A program made the translations under genes and the position numbers. The notes beneath the pieces are model-generated. The model worked only from the letters and a program-made list of their open reading frames with translations, ran no database searches and was not told where the DNA came from. Shown piece after piece: positions 47,209-58,148 of a stretch of 64,000 nucleotides of DNA (the first letter of the stretch is position 1; every line of letters starts with the position of its first letter). The stretch is from Panaeolus papilionaceus (Eukaryota; Basidiomycota; Agaricomycetes; Agaricales), in NCBI GenBank assembly GCA_015501605.1, contig JADNRZ010000003.1, forward strand, positions 1,922,001-1,986,000, read 5' to 3'.

Positions 47209-48509
47209 ATGTCAAGGTTCGGGTATGTATATTGCACTTGATTCTGGGAGCTGCTGCCTCCGGGATATATATGCTGACTTTATGTAGGCTTATGAAATCC
47301 TCGGAAACAGAGTCATCGTCTATTTCGACACCAACCTTGGCAGAATATAGTCCCGAGGAGTTCTTACCTCCCCAACAGTCGGTCCCCGCAGATAGCAACA
47401 ATCCATCTTATGACCCTTACGGTGTTCACCCTCAATCAAGTCAAGCAAGTCGCTCAGTTCTCCCAGGACCGGCAGCCCAAACGGTCTCTACAACTGCAAA
47501 TATGGCTGCTGCCGCAATGCAGGCTCCAATTACACTTGCTTGGGAACCTCCAGCAGAGACTAGGCGAGATATACCTTCGAACGAGGTTGAAGGCAATCTC
47601 GAACCTCCTTTAGGACAACCGCCTTCGTAAGATAAAATTGCATATCTCTCTTCCTCACGCCATGAGAATGACTAGTCACTTTTTTTTTTTGGCTCCCAAT
47701 AGCTACGACGTCGCTCGTATTCCTCAACATCCAGTGACATACACATTTTCTCGCCTCGCAACAACAAGCTCTGGTCTGCTATTACCTCCAGCCGACTCCC
47801 CTGATACGCGGCCACTTTATCACATTTCAGTGTGCAACGATTTTATGATGCCCCACTGCTTGATTACGTCGCTTTACAAAGGTTCCAGCACTGAGGGTAA
47901 ATATATTGGTGGATTCACGTATGTTACAGTTTTCTTCCTTTTCTGTATTACTAACATTTATCACCAGCACAATCATTAATGCTCACTCTGACGGCACATT
48001 AGGGTTATCAAAGCACCAGACTGTGACTATCAAGAATAAGGAAGTACCAACACAACAACTATTTGACAAATCAAGCAATCACCCGGGGGTTCGTACCCTG
48101 CACATATTTTATTTTTTGAAGCAATTCACGAATAAACGCATGTACCCACCAACATCATGATTTAGCGTTCTTTCAAGTGGAGAATTAATGAACAAAGAAA
48201 AGCGCTGCTATGGACATCTTCAGGATGGCCAAAACCAAATGATGGTATCATCGAGGTGAGCACTACCAAAGAAGAACGGCAGAAACATTAGTTGGTTTAC
48301 CTATCCTACAGTGCTTCCCATACCAATTCCCATATATCACTCCAAAACCCCCACGATTAGCGACCTACCGCCCGAACAAGCGCCTGCGTGCGTCGCTCGA
48401 TGCTCCTCCGGAGCCGCTCCTGACGATCACTCCTGCCGGGCACAAACATCTGGACGATATTGTCCTGAGTCTCCTTCTTCTCGAAAGAGAGCGGTTGTCA
48501 TTGCATTAG
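47209..48509 (+). CDS. DUF6593 protein with disordered N terminus
   Basis: Six exons (47209-47222, 47288-47626, 47703-47918, 47968-48088, 48166-48255, 48312-48509) give 325 residues in phase. The first 118 residues are disordered and rich in Ser, Pro, Ala and Gln (LAEYSPEEFLPPQQSVPADS). The DUF6593 domain follows: YTFSRLATTSSGLLL, RPLYHISVCNDF, SSTEGKYIGGF, FKWRINEQRKALLW and a C-terminal LATYRPNKRLRASLD with LDDIVLSLLLLERERL. This agaric family resembles ricin-like or tubby-like beta barrels only in a general way, and its function is unknown. The TAA at 47628 is inside an intron. Confidence 0.75.
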
Positions 48510-49017
48510 GCCAATTGCAAGTTTGTTATTGTCTAACCCGGATCTCTAAGAGTTTATGTAAATTTTGAATATATATGCGCAAAGGGAATTTTACTGACTC
48601 AGGGAGGCGCTTGTTTGAATTCGACGGGCGGCACATTACCGGAGGAACGTGGGAGACAACGGGCAAACTTAGAATTGCAATTTGAAAGGGAATGTCAGGG
48701 TGCAGGTCTCTGGGTCAGTGGGTCTGCCATGGGTCATACCCTTTGGCAAGTAGCTATGAGGTATCATATCGAGTCACTTGAATCGAATTTTGAGTACACG
48801 CCCAGTGTACAAGGACGTAGACTGGGATATTCGTATGGTGATTAGCGAGGGAAGCACCCGCCAAGTACCGCGGATAAAAATAGAAAGGAAAATGACTCAG
48901 GCATTGCGAGTTGTCATTGAAGATGCAGTGTCCTACAACTTGTGGCGTGAATTTTATGACGCTCACGACCTAACATGCACTAGGAGGTCTGTACTCATTA
49001 TTTACTGCGCTTTTTAA
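48510..49017. other. Spacer with scattered coding-like fragments
   Basis: The frame at 48778-49017 may include broken upstream exons of the decayed DUF6593 copy, but I cannot align it. No intact gene is seen. Confidence 0.35.
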
Positions 49018-49300
49018 CCAATATTTATGGATAAGCACATTTACCTATCAACATGTAGCATTCAAATGGCGAGTCAACAAACCAAAAAAATCGTTGTTAT
49101 GGATATGTCCAAGATGGCCAAAACCAAAGGGTGGTATCATCGAGGTGCGTATACCACTAGACGCATGATTTCGTTTACGAACTGTTATTATGGACGTGTT
49201 CAATGCTGGCGCCATATCCTATCAGTGTACTACATATTTCTCCCCAAACGTCCCACTAGAAACAAATTTGGGCATCCCTAAATCGGACATCTCTGATCGC
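49018..49300 (+). pseudogene. Decayed duplicate of DUF6593 exons
   Basis: The segment FKWRVNKPKKSLLW, then PRWPKPKGGIIE (49070-49145) matches FKWRINEQRKALLW and GWPKPNDGIIE in the intact gene about 900 bases upstream. Flanking intron sequence is also similar (the acceptor CAACATGTAG against CATCATGATTTAG). The next exon is recognisable only as a short fragment before frame is lost, and no intact N-terminal exons are present. I read this as a partial tandem duplication in decay. Confidence 0.55.
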
Positions 49301-49351
49301 GACAGGACCAAAAGTAGGCATTACACAGATAATCACTTGACACATCAACTA

Positions 49352-52300
49352 CTACATTGCTGAATTCAACCACTGAATGAGGTCTTCATTGGATCTCTGA
49401 AGTAATGAGAAAATAAATAAATAAACGTCACTTCTGTTCTCTCATTTAAAATAAATAAACGTTAACTCACTTCGATGTATCCTGCTCTGGCACGAATTGT
49501 ATCTAATGCTTGTGCAAGCGCCTTGTTATATTTCGACGTATCCTTGTCCTGCAATTCATTCACTGTCAGATCCAAGTGTTGTCTGCTGGGATCATGCTAT
49601 ATTCTTCTCACCTTGTAAAACGCCTCAATCGCCGCATAGTCCTTCATGCTTGAGTAATAATTTGTTGACCTCTGCCAAAATTATTCACCGTCAGAAATCA
49701 TCCTCAAGCAGCTTTACAGACGACCACAAAACTCACGGTCACCAGGGAAGTCAGGGAGTAGTTAGCCTCGAAACGTCTGAGTAACTGAGATAGGCTCTGT
49801 TCAGCGGCATCTTATAGAGATAATGTAGTATACACGTACCGCGTCGTAATTATCCTGCATATATTTGGTCAACAGTCTGCGATGCTTGAAGTTTGCACCA
49901 AGTCCACCGAAAAAGTACATCATATCCTGAGTCTTTGACTTCATAGACATGAACTTGAGGGTCTCCTTAGCCAGGTCAGGGTCTTCGCTGGCACCCATAG
50001 CATAACTATCTGAAAAGATTAGATTATCTCTAAACTCCACATCGTGATGATACTTACATGGCTGCGATCTTCTCAGAAGGAGTAGTGGGTTCGTTGTGAG
50101 ACTTCATTGCAGCCTCCCATTCCTTGCGACCTCCATGTTGAACAGCCTAGACCTTTCGTTAGATAACGCCAATTCAACGTAGATCTTGGAAACTTACCGC
50201 TGCAAAAGTGGGCCGCAGGATATCGGCGGGAATATTAGAAATATTGCCCGTGTCGAGGTACCTTTGGAAGTAGGACTGTAGCACTTTGACAACGCTATGA
50301 GCTCTACATTAGCATTCGAAATTGATTCCGTGCAGAGTGAAATTATACGTAGAGTCACGAGCAGCAGCAGACTGTGTGATAGCCAACGTCCTCAGGAGGG
50401 TAACATCGGGCGAATCATCAGGTGAGTACTCGTATCCAAGCTTCTCTACAAGGGGGACGAAAAGTTTCTGGAATGAGGTCAGTCTCTTTGTCCGAAGATA
50501 TAATATCTGGCACAAGGAAAGGACATACACGACTGAAAGCATTCAGCTTGTTGACAACCTCAGGATTCTCCCACCAGATGGAAATTAGCTCCTCAACAGC
50601 CTTGCCAATACCCTGCCAGACGAGATCTGCGCAGTTATGGGTTGGTTTGTTCTTATGGTTGCTTGTAGAAATCATCCTTACATTCTTTCTCGTTCTTCCA
50701 CAAGTCAACCAAGGTCAATGCGCTGCTTAATTTCTGGAGACCAGCCTTGGAGAGTGCCATGGAATCATGGACAAGGCCAATTCGGTCATCGAGTGAAAAC
50801 GCAGAGTTTTCTTTGGTGGCTTCAGCAGCGATCTTTGCAAGTCGCTCTGGGGTGTAGAGAACCCGGTCTAATAAATGATATGCCGGACATCAAGTGAGAA
50901 AACCTGTGATCAATCGAAGAAACTCACAGACACCTGTAGTTCCAGCATTCAGCTTGAAGGGCTGAGTTGTGTCGACAGGGATAACCTTCTCGCGCTCTGA
51001 CAAGACTGTAGAGTGATTGACAGAGGACTTGCTGTCATTGGTGGACAGCAAGCCTAAGGGGACGACCCTAAAAGAGGTTGTCAGTTGTAATAAAAAAGGA
51101 AGCTCATTACATGCTCACCAGATAGTCTCGTTATCCTTGGGATCTACAGACCCAGTTGCCAAGAACCTGTCTTGTCTCACATTGATCGCCTTGCCATCGT
51201 CTACCTCAGTAACGGTGATAACAGGGAAACCAATCTTGGCGATCCAGTTCTCCATGATAGCGGCGATGTCCCTGTCAGTCGCAGCGCTGATACCCTCCCA
51301 AAGATCATGGGTGACACTGTTGCCGAAGAGATGCTTCTTGAGGTAGAGAGAAACACCCTTGAGGAACTTTTCTTCGCCGACATGGTTGGCAAGCATGCGA
51401 AGGACTAATTTCTCGCGTCAACAAAAGTGTCCTGCGCGAACTGTCCAAGATAAAATACTGACCTGAAGCAGCCTTCGAGTATGACAAGGCGTCAAAAATC
51501 TGGTTGATGTCATTGGCATCTGGGCAATCAACCTCGATGGGGTGTGAAGACTCCTTCGCATCCAGACTCAATGCATTGTTCAAATGTTCGGTGATGAACT
51601 GCGAGTTGACGCGCCAGTCAGGGAAAACTCTATCAGTAGACGTTAGTTTTTATGTTGGCTTAAAAATTGATATGCATGCCTGTCTGTACACGGAATCAGT
51701 GCAAGACTAAAGCGTGAAAATGTTATGACACTTACCAGGAATAATAACTTCACCCATCTACGAGCCAAACGATGATGAGCGTAGTGTTACAAATAGATTA
51801 CATTCTCACTTACGAGGGTAGCGAAACCTTCATTAAGATAAAGATAATTCCACCACTCCATAGTCGTAATGTTTCCGAACCTACACCAGCTCAACACCAG
51901 GCATAATCACCGAAGGCTGCAGTAAACACACCACATGTGGGAGACCTCGTGGCTCTGAGTTTCTGCAACGTTCTTCTTTGCTTGAAGATCCGCATGCTTA
52001 GGATCAAGTAGGAGGGCATTGGTCCCTCCGATGATCAGGCCCCAGTTCTCCATTGCGCCTAAGAAATCACTCGCCTATGAACAAAGGATATTAAATTTAG
52101 AAATATGAGCATTGCACGGATTTCACTTACCACAAGAGTGTCGAGCTTGGGTAGAGGATACTCGACGTCAAAAATCTTCTCGTACAGCGGCAAAACTGAA
52201 GCCTTGACGTCCAAAGCAAATTGGGCTTGGTGAATAACATCAGGAGTTGCTGAAAGACAACGAATCAATCAACAAATTGTGCATCCTCAGAAATATCATG

Positions 52301-53244
52301 AAAAACGTACCATAAATCCTCAAAGGCACCGTCTTTCCACTAAGGGGCATCACAACTGAGGTCTCCAGGTGCTTAAAGTGGCCATTGGCAAAGGCAACGA
52401 TATACGTCGACATAGTAGGGGTGGCGTCAAATTTGGTGATCTTCCACTGGTCATTCTTGGTCGATGCGACGAGCTCATCGAGATCGGCGGCAATCTTAGT
52501 GACACCGTGATCGATCACTTCTTCTGAGATCACAGGCATGTTGCTCAAGTTAACGGTGTCTACTCGCGAGATCAAGGTAATGGCGAATGTAGCCTTGAGG
52601 AGAGGTTCATCCCAGCATGGGAATGCACGGCGGGCTGCTGTAGGCTACAACATTGGTTGTAAGGGTCTTTTCTACTGAAAATGTTAAATAGTGGTTACCT
52701 CGAACTGGGTGAGGGTGTAGTTGATTTTCTTTCCATCCTTCTCCCATGATGACTTGTAGTAGCCCATCATGGAGCCAGTAAGCTTTCCAGAGAAACTGAT
52801 TTTGAGCTCTGCCTTAGATCCTGCAGGGAGCGTGTCTGACAACTCGTAGGTAGTGCGTTCCTGGCTCCTTTCGAAGCCAGCAAAGGTGATAGTCACATCC
52901 TTTTTCAAAGCATCGGAGTACAGCGTACTATTTCATAAAATGTAAAACCACATAATGGAGTAACAGCTCAGTTAAGTGAGATACGCACGCCTTTCCCAGT
53001 TCCAACTCAGACGTATTGAACGAAATGCTTTTCGTATCCTCCTTGACATTGAGGCTTCAAGGCATATCAGTTTCATGATTCAGAAATTCATGAAGTCGAG
53101 GACTCACTTGATCTTGACCAGGCCAGCAAAATTCTCCGCCTCAAGGTCAGTCCTCAGTGTGACATCATAGTGGGTGGGCTTCACACTGGTGGGAAGACGG
53201 TAATTCTCAACTTCCTTGCTAGTCGGTGCGGCTGTAGTAGACAT
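49352..53244 (-). CDS. M1-family zinc aminopeptidase (APE2/AAP1-type)
   Basis: This is a large multi-exon metallopeptidase gene, near 900 residues. Signature motifs are the exopeptidase motif GAMENWG, the zinc-binding HEVSH (51951-51937) and the downstream LNEGFAT with the third zinc-ligand glutamate. The N terminus is MSTTAAPTSKEVENYRLP, followed by VKPTHYDVTLRTDLE. The C-terminal ERAP1-like helical domain reads RFEANYSLTSLV, DTSKYNKALAQALDTIRA and ends EDLIQWLNSAM. It cleaves N-terminal residues from peptides in cytosol or vacuole-linked pools. There is no signal peptide. Many short introns keep phase. No lesion was found. Confidence 0.92.
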
Positions 53245-53769
53245 GAACGACGGAGCTTGGTGTGAGCAACAACGATAATGTATGAGAAAAGGTGATATTA
53301 GTGTGTTCAGATAACGGGACTTAACATTTTGGATTGGTCAATGCGCTTTTGAGCTTCTATCTGCCTCCCACAATTGGTTGACCAATCGGTGACGCCTACT
53401 GGGAAGTAGCTGATACAAAGCCTGGGTTTTTCAACGCTTAAAATAAAGCGTGCATGAGTTCAACCCACATGGACATGGGGTGTTTCAGGTTCTCTGACTA
53501 TGTGACATTAGTTCAGAGATGCACACTCGTCGCCAGTCCTTTACTTAGCTCACTAACCCCGTCAACATCTCCGTTAGTTGAGCCTCAGATGGAAACTCGA
53601 ACTCTGACTGAGCAACGACCACGAACCATGAACGTTTGAACCCTGGCTGTGGTGTGGGTACATGGATGTGAGCTTACAGAAATATCACGATAGAATTCAT
53701 TCGCATAAGAGTCTCACGCAACGGCTGGGGACACAAATCGATCAATTGTGTCCAGCTTCAAGTTGGTAT
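53245..53769. other. Intergenic region
   Basis: It contains the aminopeptidase promoter and the 3' flank of the first Ras-like gene. A small plus-strand frame at 53454-53639 is not convincing. Confidence 0.4.
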
Positions 53770-54717
53770 CTACGCCACAATACAACACGGGCCACAGCTT
53801 AATGTCGACGAAAGTTCCGTTGATTTATCCCCGAGATCTTGACCCATCTTCGTATCCTATTATTATACAAAAATGGGATGCATGAGAGGCAAAAGCACGA
53901 GAGTAAGTCTCATGTACCTGCTTATTACCAGTGCCCCTGATGAGGCGAACGAGCTCATGGAAGGCGTTACTGACATTGACATCATTTAACGCCGAGGTCT
54001 CAAAGAATCTGCAATTGATATTCCTTGCAAATTCCCGACCTTCTATAGTTCGGTGTATCATGTCGCATGAACTCATGAGTATTTGAGAGACATACCATCA
54101 GTGCCGACTTGGCGTTCGAACTCTAAGTCTGCTTTATTTCCTACTAGAACTATATGTGCTTTCCCCGGTGGTTTAGCGCCCTTGATTGTCTCCCAAAAGT
54201 GCTGCGCTGCTTCGAAGGATATGCGTGAAGTGATCGAGTACACAACAAGAAAGCCTTGTCCACCGTGCAGATACGGCCTGTAAATGGAGCTTTCGAGGAA
54301 GAATGTGTGAAGTACCATGAACTTCTGGGTAATAAATAAGATTGTAACAATATTATTGGAACGTACAAAGTCTCTTGTGGTGCAGTGTTGATGATACCTA
54401 GGAGGGCCGGTTCATCATCGACATTACACAGTTTGCGGAATTCATCTATTGTTTTTTCCAAACGCAGAGAGTTGAGGAAGAAGTAATCAGTTGCAAAGCG
54501 TGCAACGTATTTGAGAAGCGGCTCGGTTGGATTTCGAACTTACCTTCTAGTGTGGGTTCGTAGTCACTTGCAAAATTATTAAACGCAAAGCGCTGGATGA
54601 GTGATGATTTTCCTGAACCTTGGAATTTATGTGCATGATTATACAAGCTCATGTATAAAATTTAGATTAGAGCTTAAATTTACCCTGTGCTCCAACAACG
54701 ACGATCTTGTATAACAT
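53770..54717 (-). CDS. Ras-like small GTPase with CAAX box, tandem copy 1
   Basis: Six exons give 197 residues. The G1 loop is GAQGSGKSS, split by an intron; G4 is GNKAD and G5 is ETSAL. The G3 motif is altered: NTAPQE instead of DTAGQE (54389-54372), so both the catalytic-site aspartate and the glycine are changed. The C terminus is CGPCCIVA, a CAAX prenylation signal with a neighbouring cysteine for palmitoylation. A membrane-anchored switch protein is inferred. Loss of the G3 aspartate and glycine predicts altered nucleotide handling. Other exons keep phase, and the acceptor at the GF loop is fixed by phase and family. It is the only intact member of three neighbouring copies. Confidence 0.75.
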
Positions 54718-54971
54718 TCTGCGGGACAAGGTGGTAGGAAATGGTCAGCTTTGTGAAGGAGCATGGCGGCTTGTGTGAATTGATACCGTGTCAATGTCTT
54801 ACGGAATATTGCTTGCGGAGTACCCCATAACAAACACATGGAGGTCAATTTGTATTAAATAGTGCATCCTGACTTTGAGTACATACTACTGCGAGGTATA
54901 TTCAAGAATGTTACATTTGTCCATCCATCGTCAATGTAGCCAATGAGCCAAATTGATCCTACAAGAATGCT

Positions 54972-55946
54972 CTATGCTATGATGCAACGAGGAGGACAAC
55001 CACTGGCAGGTATCGATTCAGATGGCACTTCGATTGTTGCTGATGAAGTCAGCCGATTGGCCTAGAATGATGAATACCTTTGGGTCAATAGAAAACAAGA
55101 AAATACATACTTTTTTAAGGTCCTTAATCTGGCGGACGAGCTCAAAAAACGCCTCGTCGACGCCAGCCCAGTTAACGCTGATATCGCAAAGAACTTGCAT
55201 CCAAGACGGCTCGCTACATCTTTACCTTCTGATCGCATGGAATGAGGTTCAGTGGTAGAAAAAATTCAAAGGAAATTAAAATAAAAAAGAACCATGACAG
55301 GCAACTTCTCGTATGTCCTCTAGGTCAGCTTTGTTCTCAACCAAAATGAAGGGAAATAGCTCAGATCTTCGCTTCATCGCGATCAATGACCGAAGCCGCT
55401 GCGCCTCCTCAAAGGACTCTCGCGAGCCCACACTATAGACCGAAAGATAGCCGTCGATCATGATGCTGGGATAGTCATATTTCGCGACGTAACTGAAAGA
55501 CAGGTGCCAGGTTCAGAAAAACACTCCGAGGTGACCACTAATACGCACTAATCCTCTTGGCCTGCCGTATCGATAATTTCTAGCTGGTAGACCTGGCCAT
55601 CAATAGAACATGTCCTCTGAAATTGATCTGGAAATGCAGAATGAAGCCTGACGCTTAAGAGTAGAACATTATTACGCTTACACACCTTCGATGATAGGAT
55701 CATAGAGATCGACAAAGCGGTTGTCGGTGAATCTAATTGCGACTGATGACCTCCCTGACCCTTCGATGAGAAGAGTGAATGTCAGGAGGAGGGAAAAGCT
55801 ACGATTTTAAGAATATCTCTCCTGGATATCCTACCACCAGAATCTTATAAGTTTCTGACGTTGATGTCTATTGGAGGTTAGGGTATTACACTTCATGTTG
55901 GCACTTGCGAATGTCAAGGTAGGAGGCTTGGGGTAATGCGTACCAT
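54972..55946 (-). pseudogene. Ras-like GTPase, tandem copy 2 (decayed)
   Basis: The copy starts at an ATG (55946) that is immediately followed by an intron, then TSTSETYKILVVGYP. The expected donor reads GA instead of GT (intron start at 55821), so GYP and GSGRSS no longer join. The P-loop lysine is arginine (GRS). The G3 motif IIDTAGQED and the NKAD G4 motif are intact. Near 55166 one base is missing relative to copy 3, shifting the frame between GCKFFAISALTG and GVDEAFFELV. The last exon still encodes a CAAX end, CPPRCIIA. Donor loss plus frameshift make function unlikely. Confidence 0.6.
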
Positions 55947-56464
55947 CAAATCTACATTCACTTGAATACGATTACGATGTATCACTTAAAAGAATTTTGA
56001 CGGTGGTGAACGGGTAGGACAGACAAGGTCAGCAAAGAACGAAATGTTATCCGATGATCGTTTGCTCCTGGTAATCGTGGGAACGACTGCGTATTTCCCT
56101 CCTCTGCTCCCGCTTTGTCGCGTTCGACTCGGAAATACTTCGAGTATGTAGTTCACATCCTTAAACTCATTCTCTTTCATCTACACGGGTTTCAAATTAT
56201 ACCATGAGTGCTGAAGAGGAACCGAAGACCCTCGGTGCGCAAAGTAAGCCAAACATAGCGAGTCAAACTCGGACCTATGGAGCGCCATCGTAATTCCTCT
56301 TAAATAAGAAAAATAAGGCTCACTTCCGTAGTATCATTGTTTCTAAAGGTTCGAGCCTTACTGAGACATCCTTCATGCTATGGGGCAACAAGGAGAAAAA
56401 CCGACTGACAACGGCTCCTCAAACCTTGACGACAGAAAAGTTCGATTGTGCTGATTGGCGTTAT

Positions 56465-57149
56465 ATGACGATTGACGAATGGTGTAAACGAATCCGACAC
56501 GCAATTTCGAAGAATGATTCATCAACGCCAGTCCCAGTTAATGCCGATGTTTCAAAGAGCTTGCATCCAAGACTGTCTGCAGCTTCATCTCCCTCTACAT
56601 AGGGTATAAAATGCAAACATCAAGAAAACCCAAGGAAGAGTAAAATAATAGGGCAGACCTTCAAAGCTAATATCTCGTTCAACGTCAAGATCGACTTGGT
56701 TCCCAACTAAAATGAAGGGAACGGGCTCGGGTGTGCTACCCGCAATCGATAATCGAAATCCCTGCGCTTCCTCGAAGGTCTGAGGGGACGCCACACTCTA
56801 GGTAGAGAGATAACCGTCTATACCAAGGTCGTCAAATTTCGAGCTGCAATCGGAAAAGAGGAGTTATGTCCAAGTTCATCGCAGCGAGGGGATTAGGGCA
56901 CAGACAGGTCGTCTCGGCTTGCTGTGTCAAAAATTTCAAGCACACAAATCTTGCTGTCAACGATACATGCTTTACGATAGAATTTGATAAAGTAATTGTG
57001 TATGAATCGATTTACGATAGGCGATTTCCCTGACCCTTGAACGAAAGAATTGGACTATGCGAGGAAGTAGTCAGGAGCGACAGAATATAGAGGATTTTCT
57101 ATGAATATCCTATGACTAAAACTTTATATGTTTCTGTCAACGAAGACAT
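56465..57149 (-). pseudogene. Ras-like GTPase, tandem copy 3 (decayed)
   Basis: Recognisable blocks are SSLTETYKVLVIGYS, GSGKSPIVNRFIHN, LEIFDTAS, FEEAQGFRLSI and FILVGNQVDLDVERDIS, then GCKLFETSALTGTGVDESFF. An in-frame TAG interrupts the fourth helix region (56798-56800, after GYLST), the switch I stretch is shortened, and G4 is GNQVD rather than NKxD. The first donor is not GT. No CAAX exon is found. The plus-strand frame at 56375-56602 is only the shadow of this region. Confidence 0.6.
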
Positions 57150-57288
57150 GGATTTAACGAGGAGGTCGTCGGTAATCCACAAGACAATGTGAATGATCAT
57201 GAGCAAGTGTATGTAACATCCTCATGAGTGGTTCACAACCGTGGGAACGGCTGCAATGTTGTTGCCTCCACTCGTGCTTGGATGTCAA
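57150..57288. other. Flank between Ras copy 3 and the hAT element
   Basis: GTGGGAACGGCTGC at 57241 matches GTGGGAACGACTGC upstream of copy 2 (about 56086), so this is part of the duplicated unit. The last eight bases, GATGTCAA (57281-57288), are the left target duplication. Confidence 0.5.
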
Positions 57289-58148
57289 CAGGGGGCTGCG
57301 ACTGGGTCTCCTTGTGAAGTCAACCCCTCAGACCCCCTCAACATCAGTCGTCGTGGGGTCCTGTCAAAATCCTGGGGTCCATCACCATATATAGTAAAGG
57401 AAACTCGCTTAGATCAGACAAGTGGTTATCCACCTGCAAGACGACCACCCAAACGTCCACAATGTTGCTCTTCGCTGGTTGCGACGAGCGATTTCTGGCA
57501 AATCTTAGAGCACAGTAGAAGTATCATATTGACTTGTTTTGATGTATTTGTCACAGAATGTCTGGTTTATAACGAAATGAACTGAGAATTCATCGATTCA
57601 TAATCAGCATTGGCAAGCTAGTGCAGACTTGGTGGTCAGCCACAAACTTTTTGGAAGTATAATCTTGTTCACAACATGACTGAAATCCACCTGATCAATG
57701 GTGGAATCCCTCCCTTTCCAGATGAGCTCAGAACTATAAGACAAACCTCAAAACAGGGGGAAGAGTCATTTGGATCCACTGGGAGCTAACACAGCTGCAG
57801 TCCGGCTATGCCCTTGACTCAGACTTGCCCCAGTTTAGTGAGAACATGGCTGAACAGGGCACTATGTCAAGAAAAAGGACAGGGTATAGTGCTTTGAGGA
57901 AGGAGTCTGCCTTTCCATCTAAATCTCGAAGACATGCATCCTAAATACTTAGAAATTAGGTAGCTCTATGTCAGTAGATAAGCAGAATGTAATCATGCGT
58001 GTCTTAAGTCGATAAAGTCGACTATATAAGCAATTTCTACTACTATATATGGTGATGGACCCCAGGATTTTGACAGGACCCCACGACGACTGATGTTGAG
58101 GGGGTCTGAGGGGTTGACTTCACAAGGAGACCCGGTCGCAGCCCCCTG
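57289..58148. mobile_element. Non-autonomous hAT-type element, 860 bp
   Basis: The terminal inverted repeats are 108 bases long (57289-57396 and 58041-58148) and differ at one position. They begin CAGGGGGCTGCGAC, resembling the CAGGG termini of hAT elements. The element is flanked by an exact 8-bp direct repeat, GATGTCAA (57281-57288 and 58149-58156), the hallmark target duplication of that superfamily. The 640-base interior has no transposase-like frame, so an autonomous partner must supply the enzyme. Near-identical ends and perfect target duplication indicate recent insertion. Confidence 0.85.

Noticed and set aside
53770..54717. Reading Ras copy 1 as a pseudogene
   Set aside because: Only the G3 motif departs from consensus; all exons join in phase and the CAAX box is present, so I call it a gene.
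56375..56602. Plus-strand 75-codon frame
   Set aside because: It is the opposite strand of the third Ras-like copy, whose minus-strand blocks match the family.
57289..58148. Treating the 860-bp segment as a CACTA or Tc1 element
   Set aside because: The flanking duplication is 8 bp and termini begin CAGGG, which fits hAT and not TA or 2-3 bp duplications.
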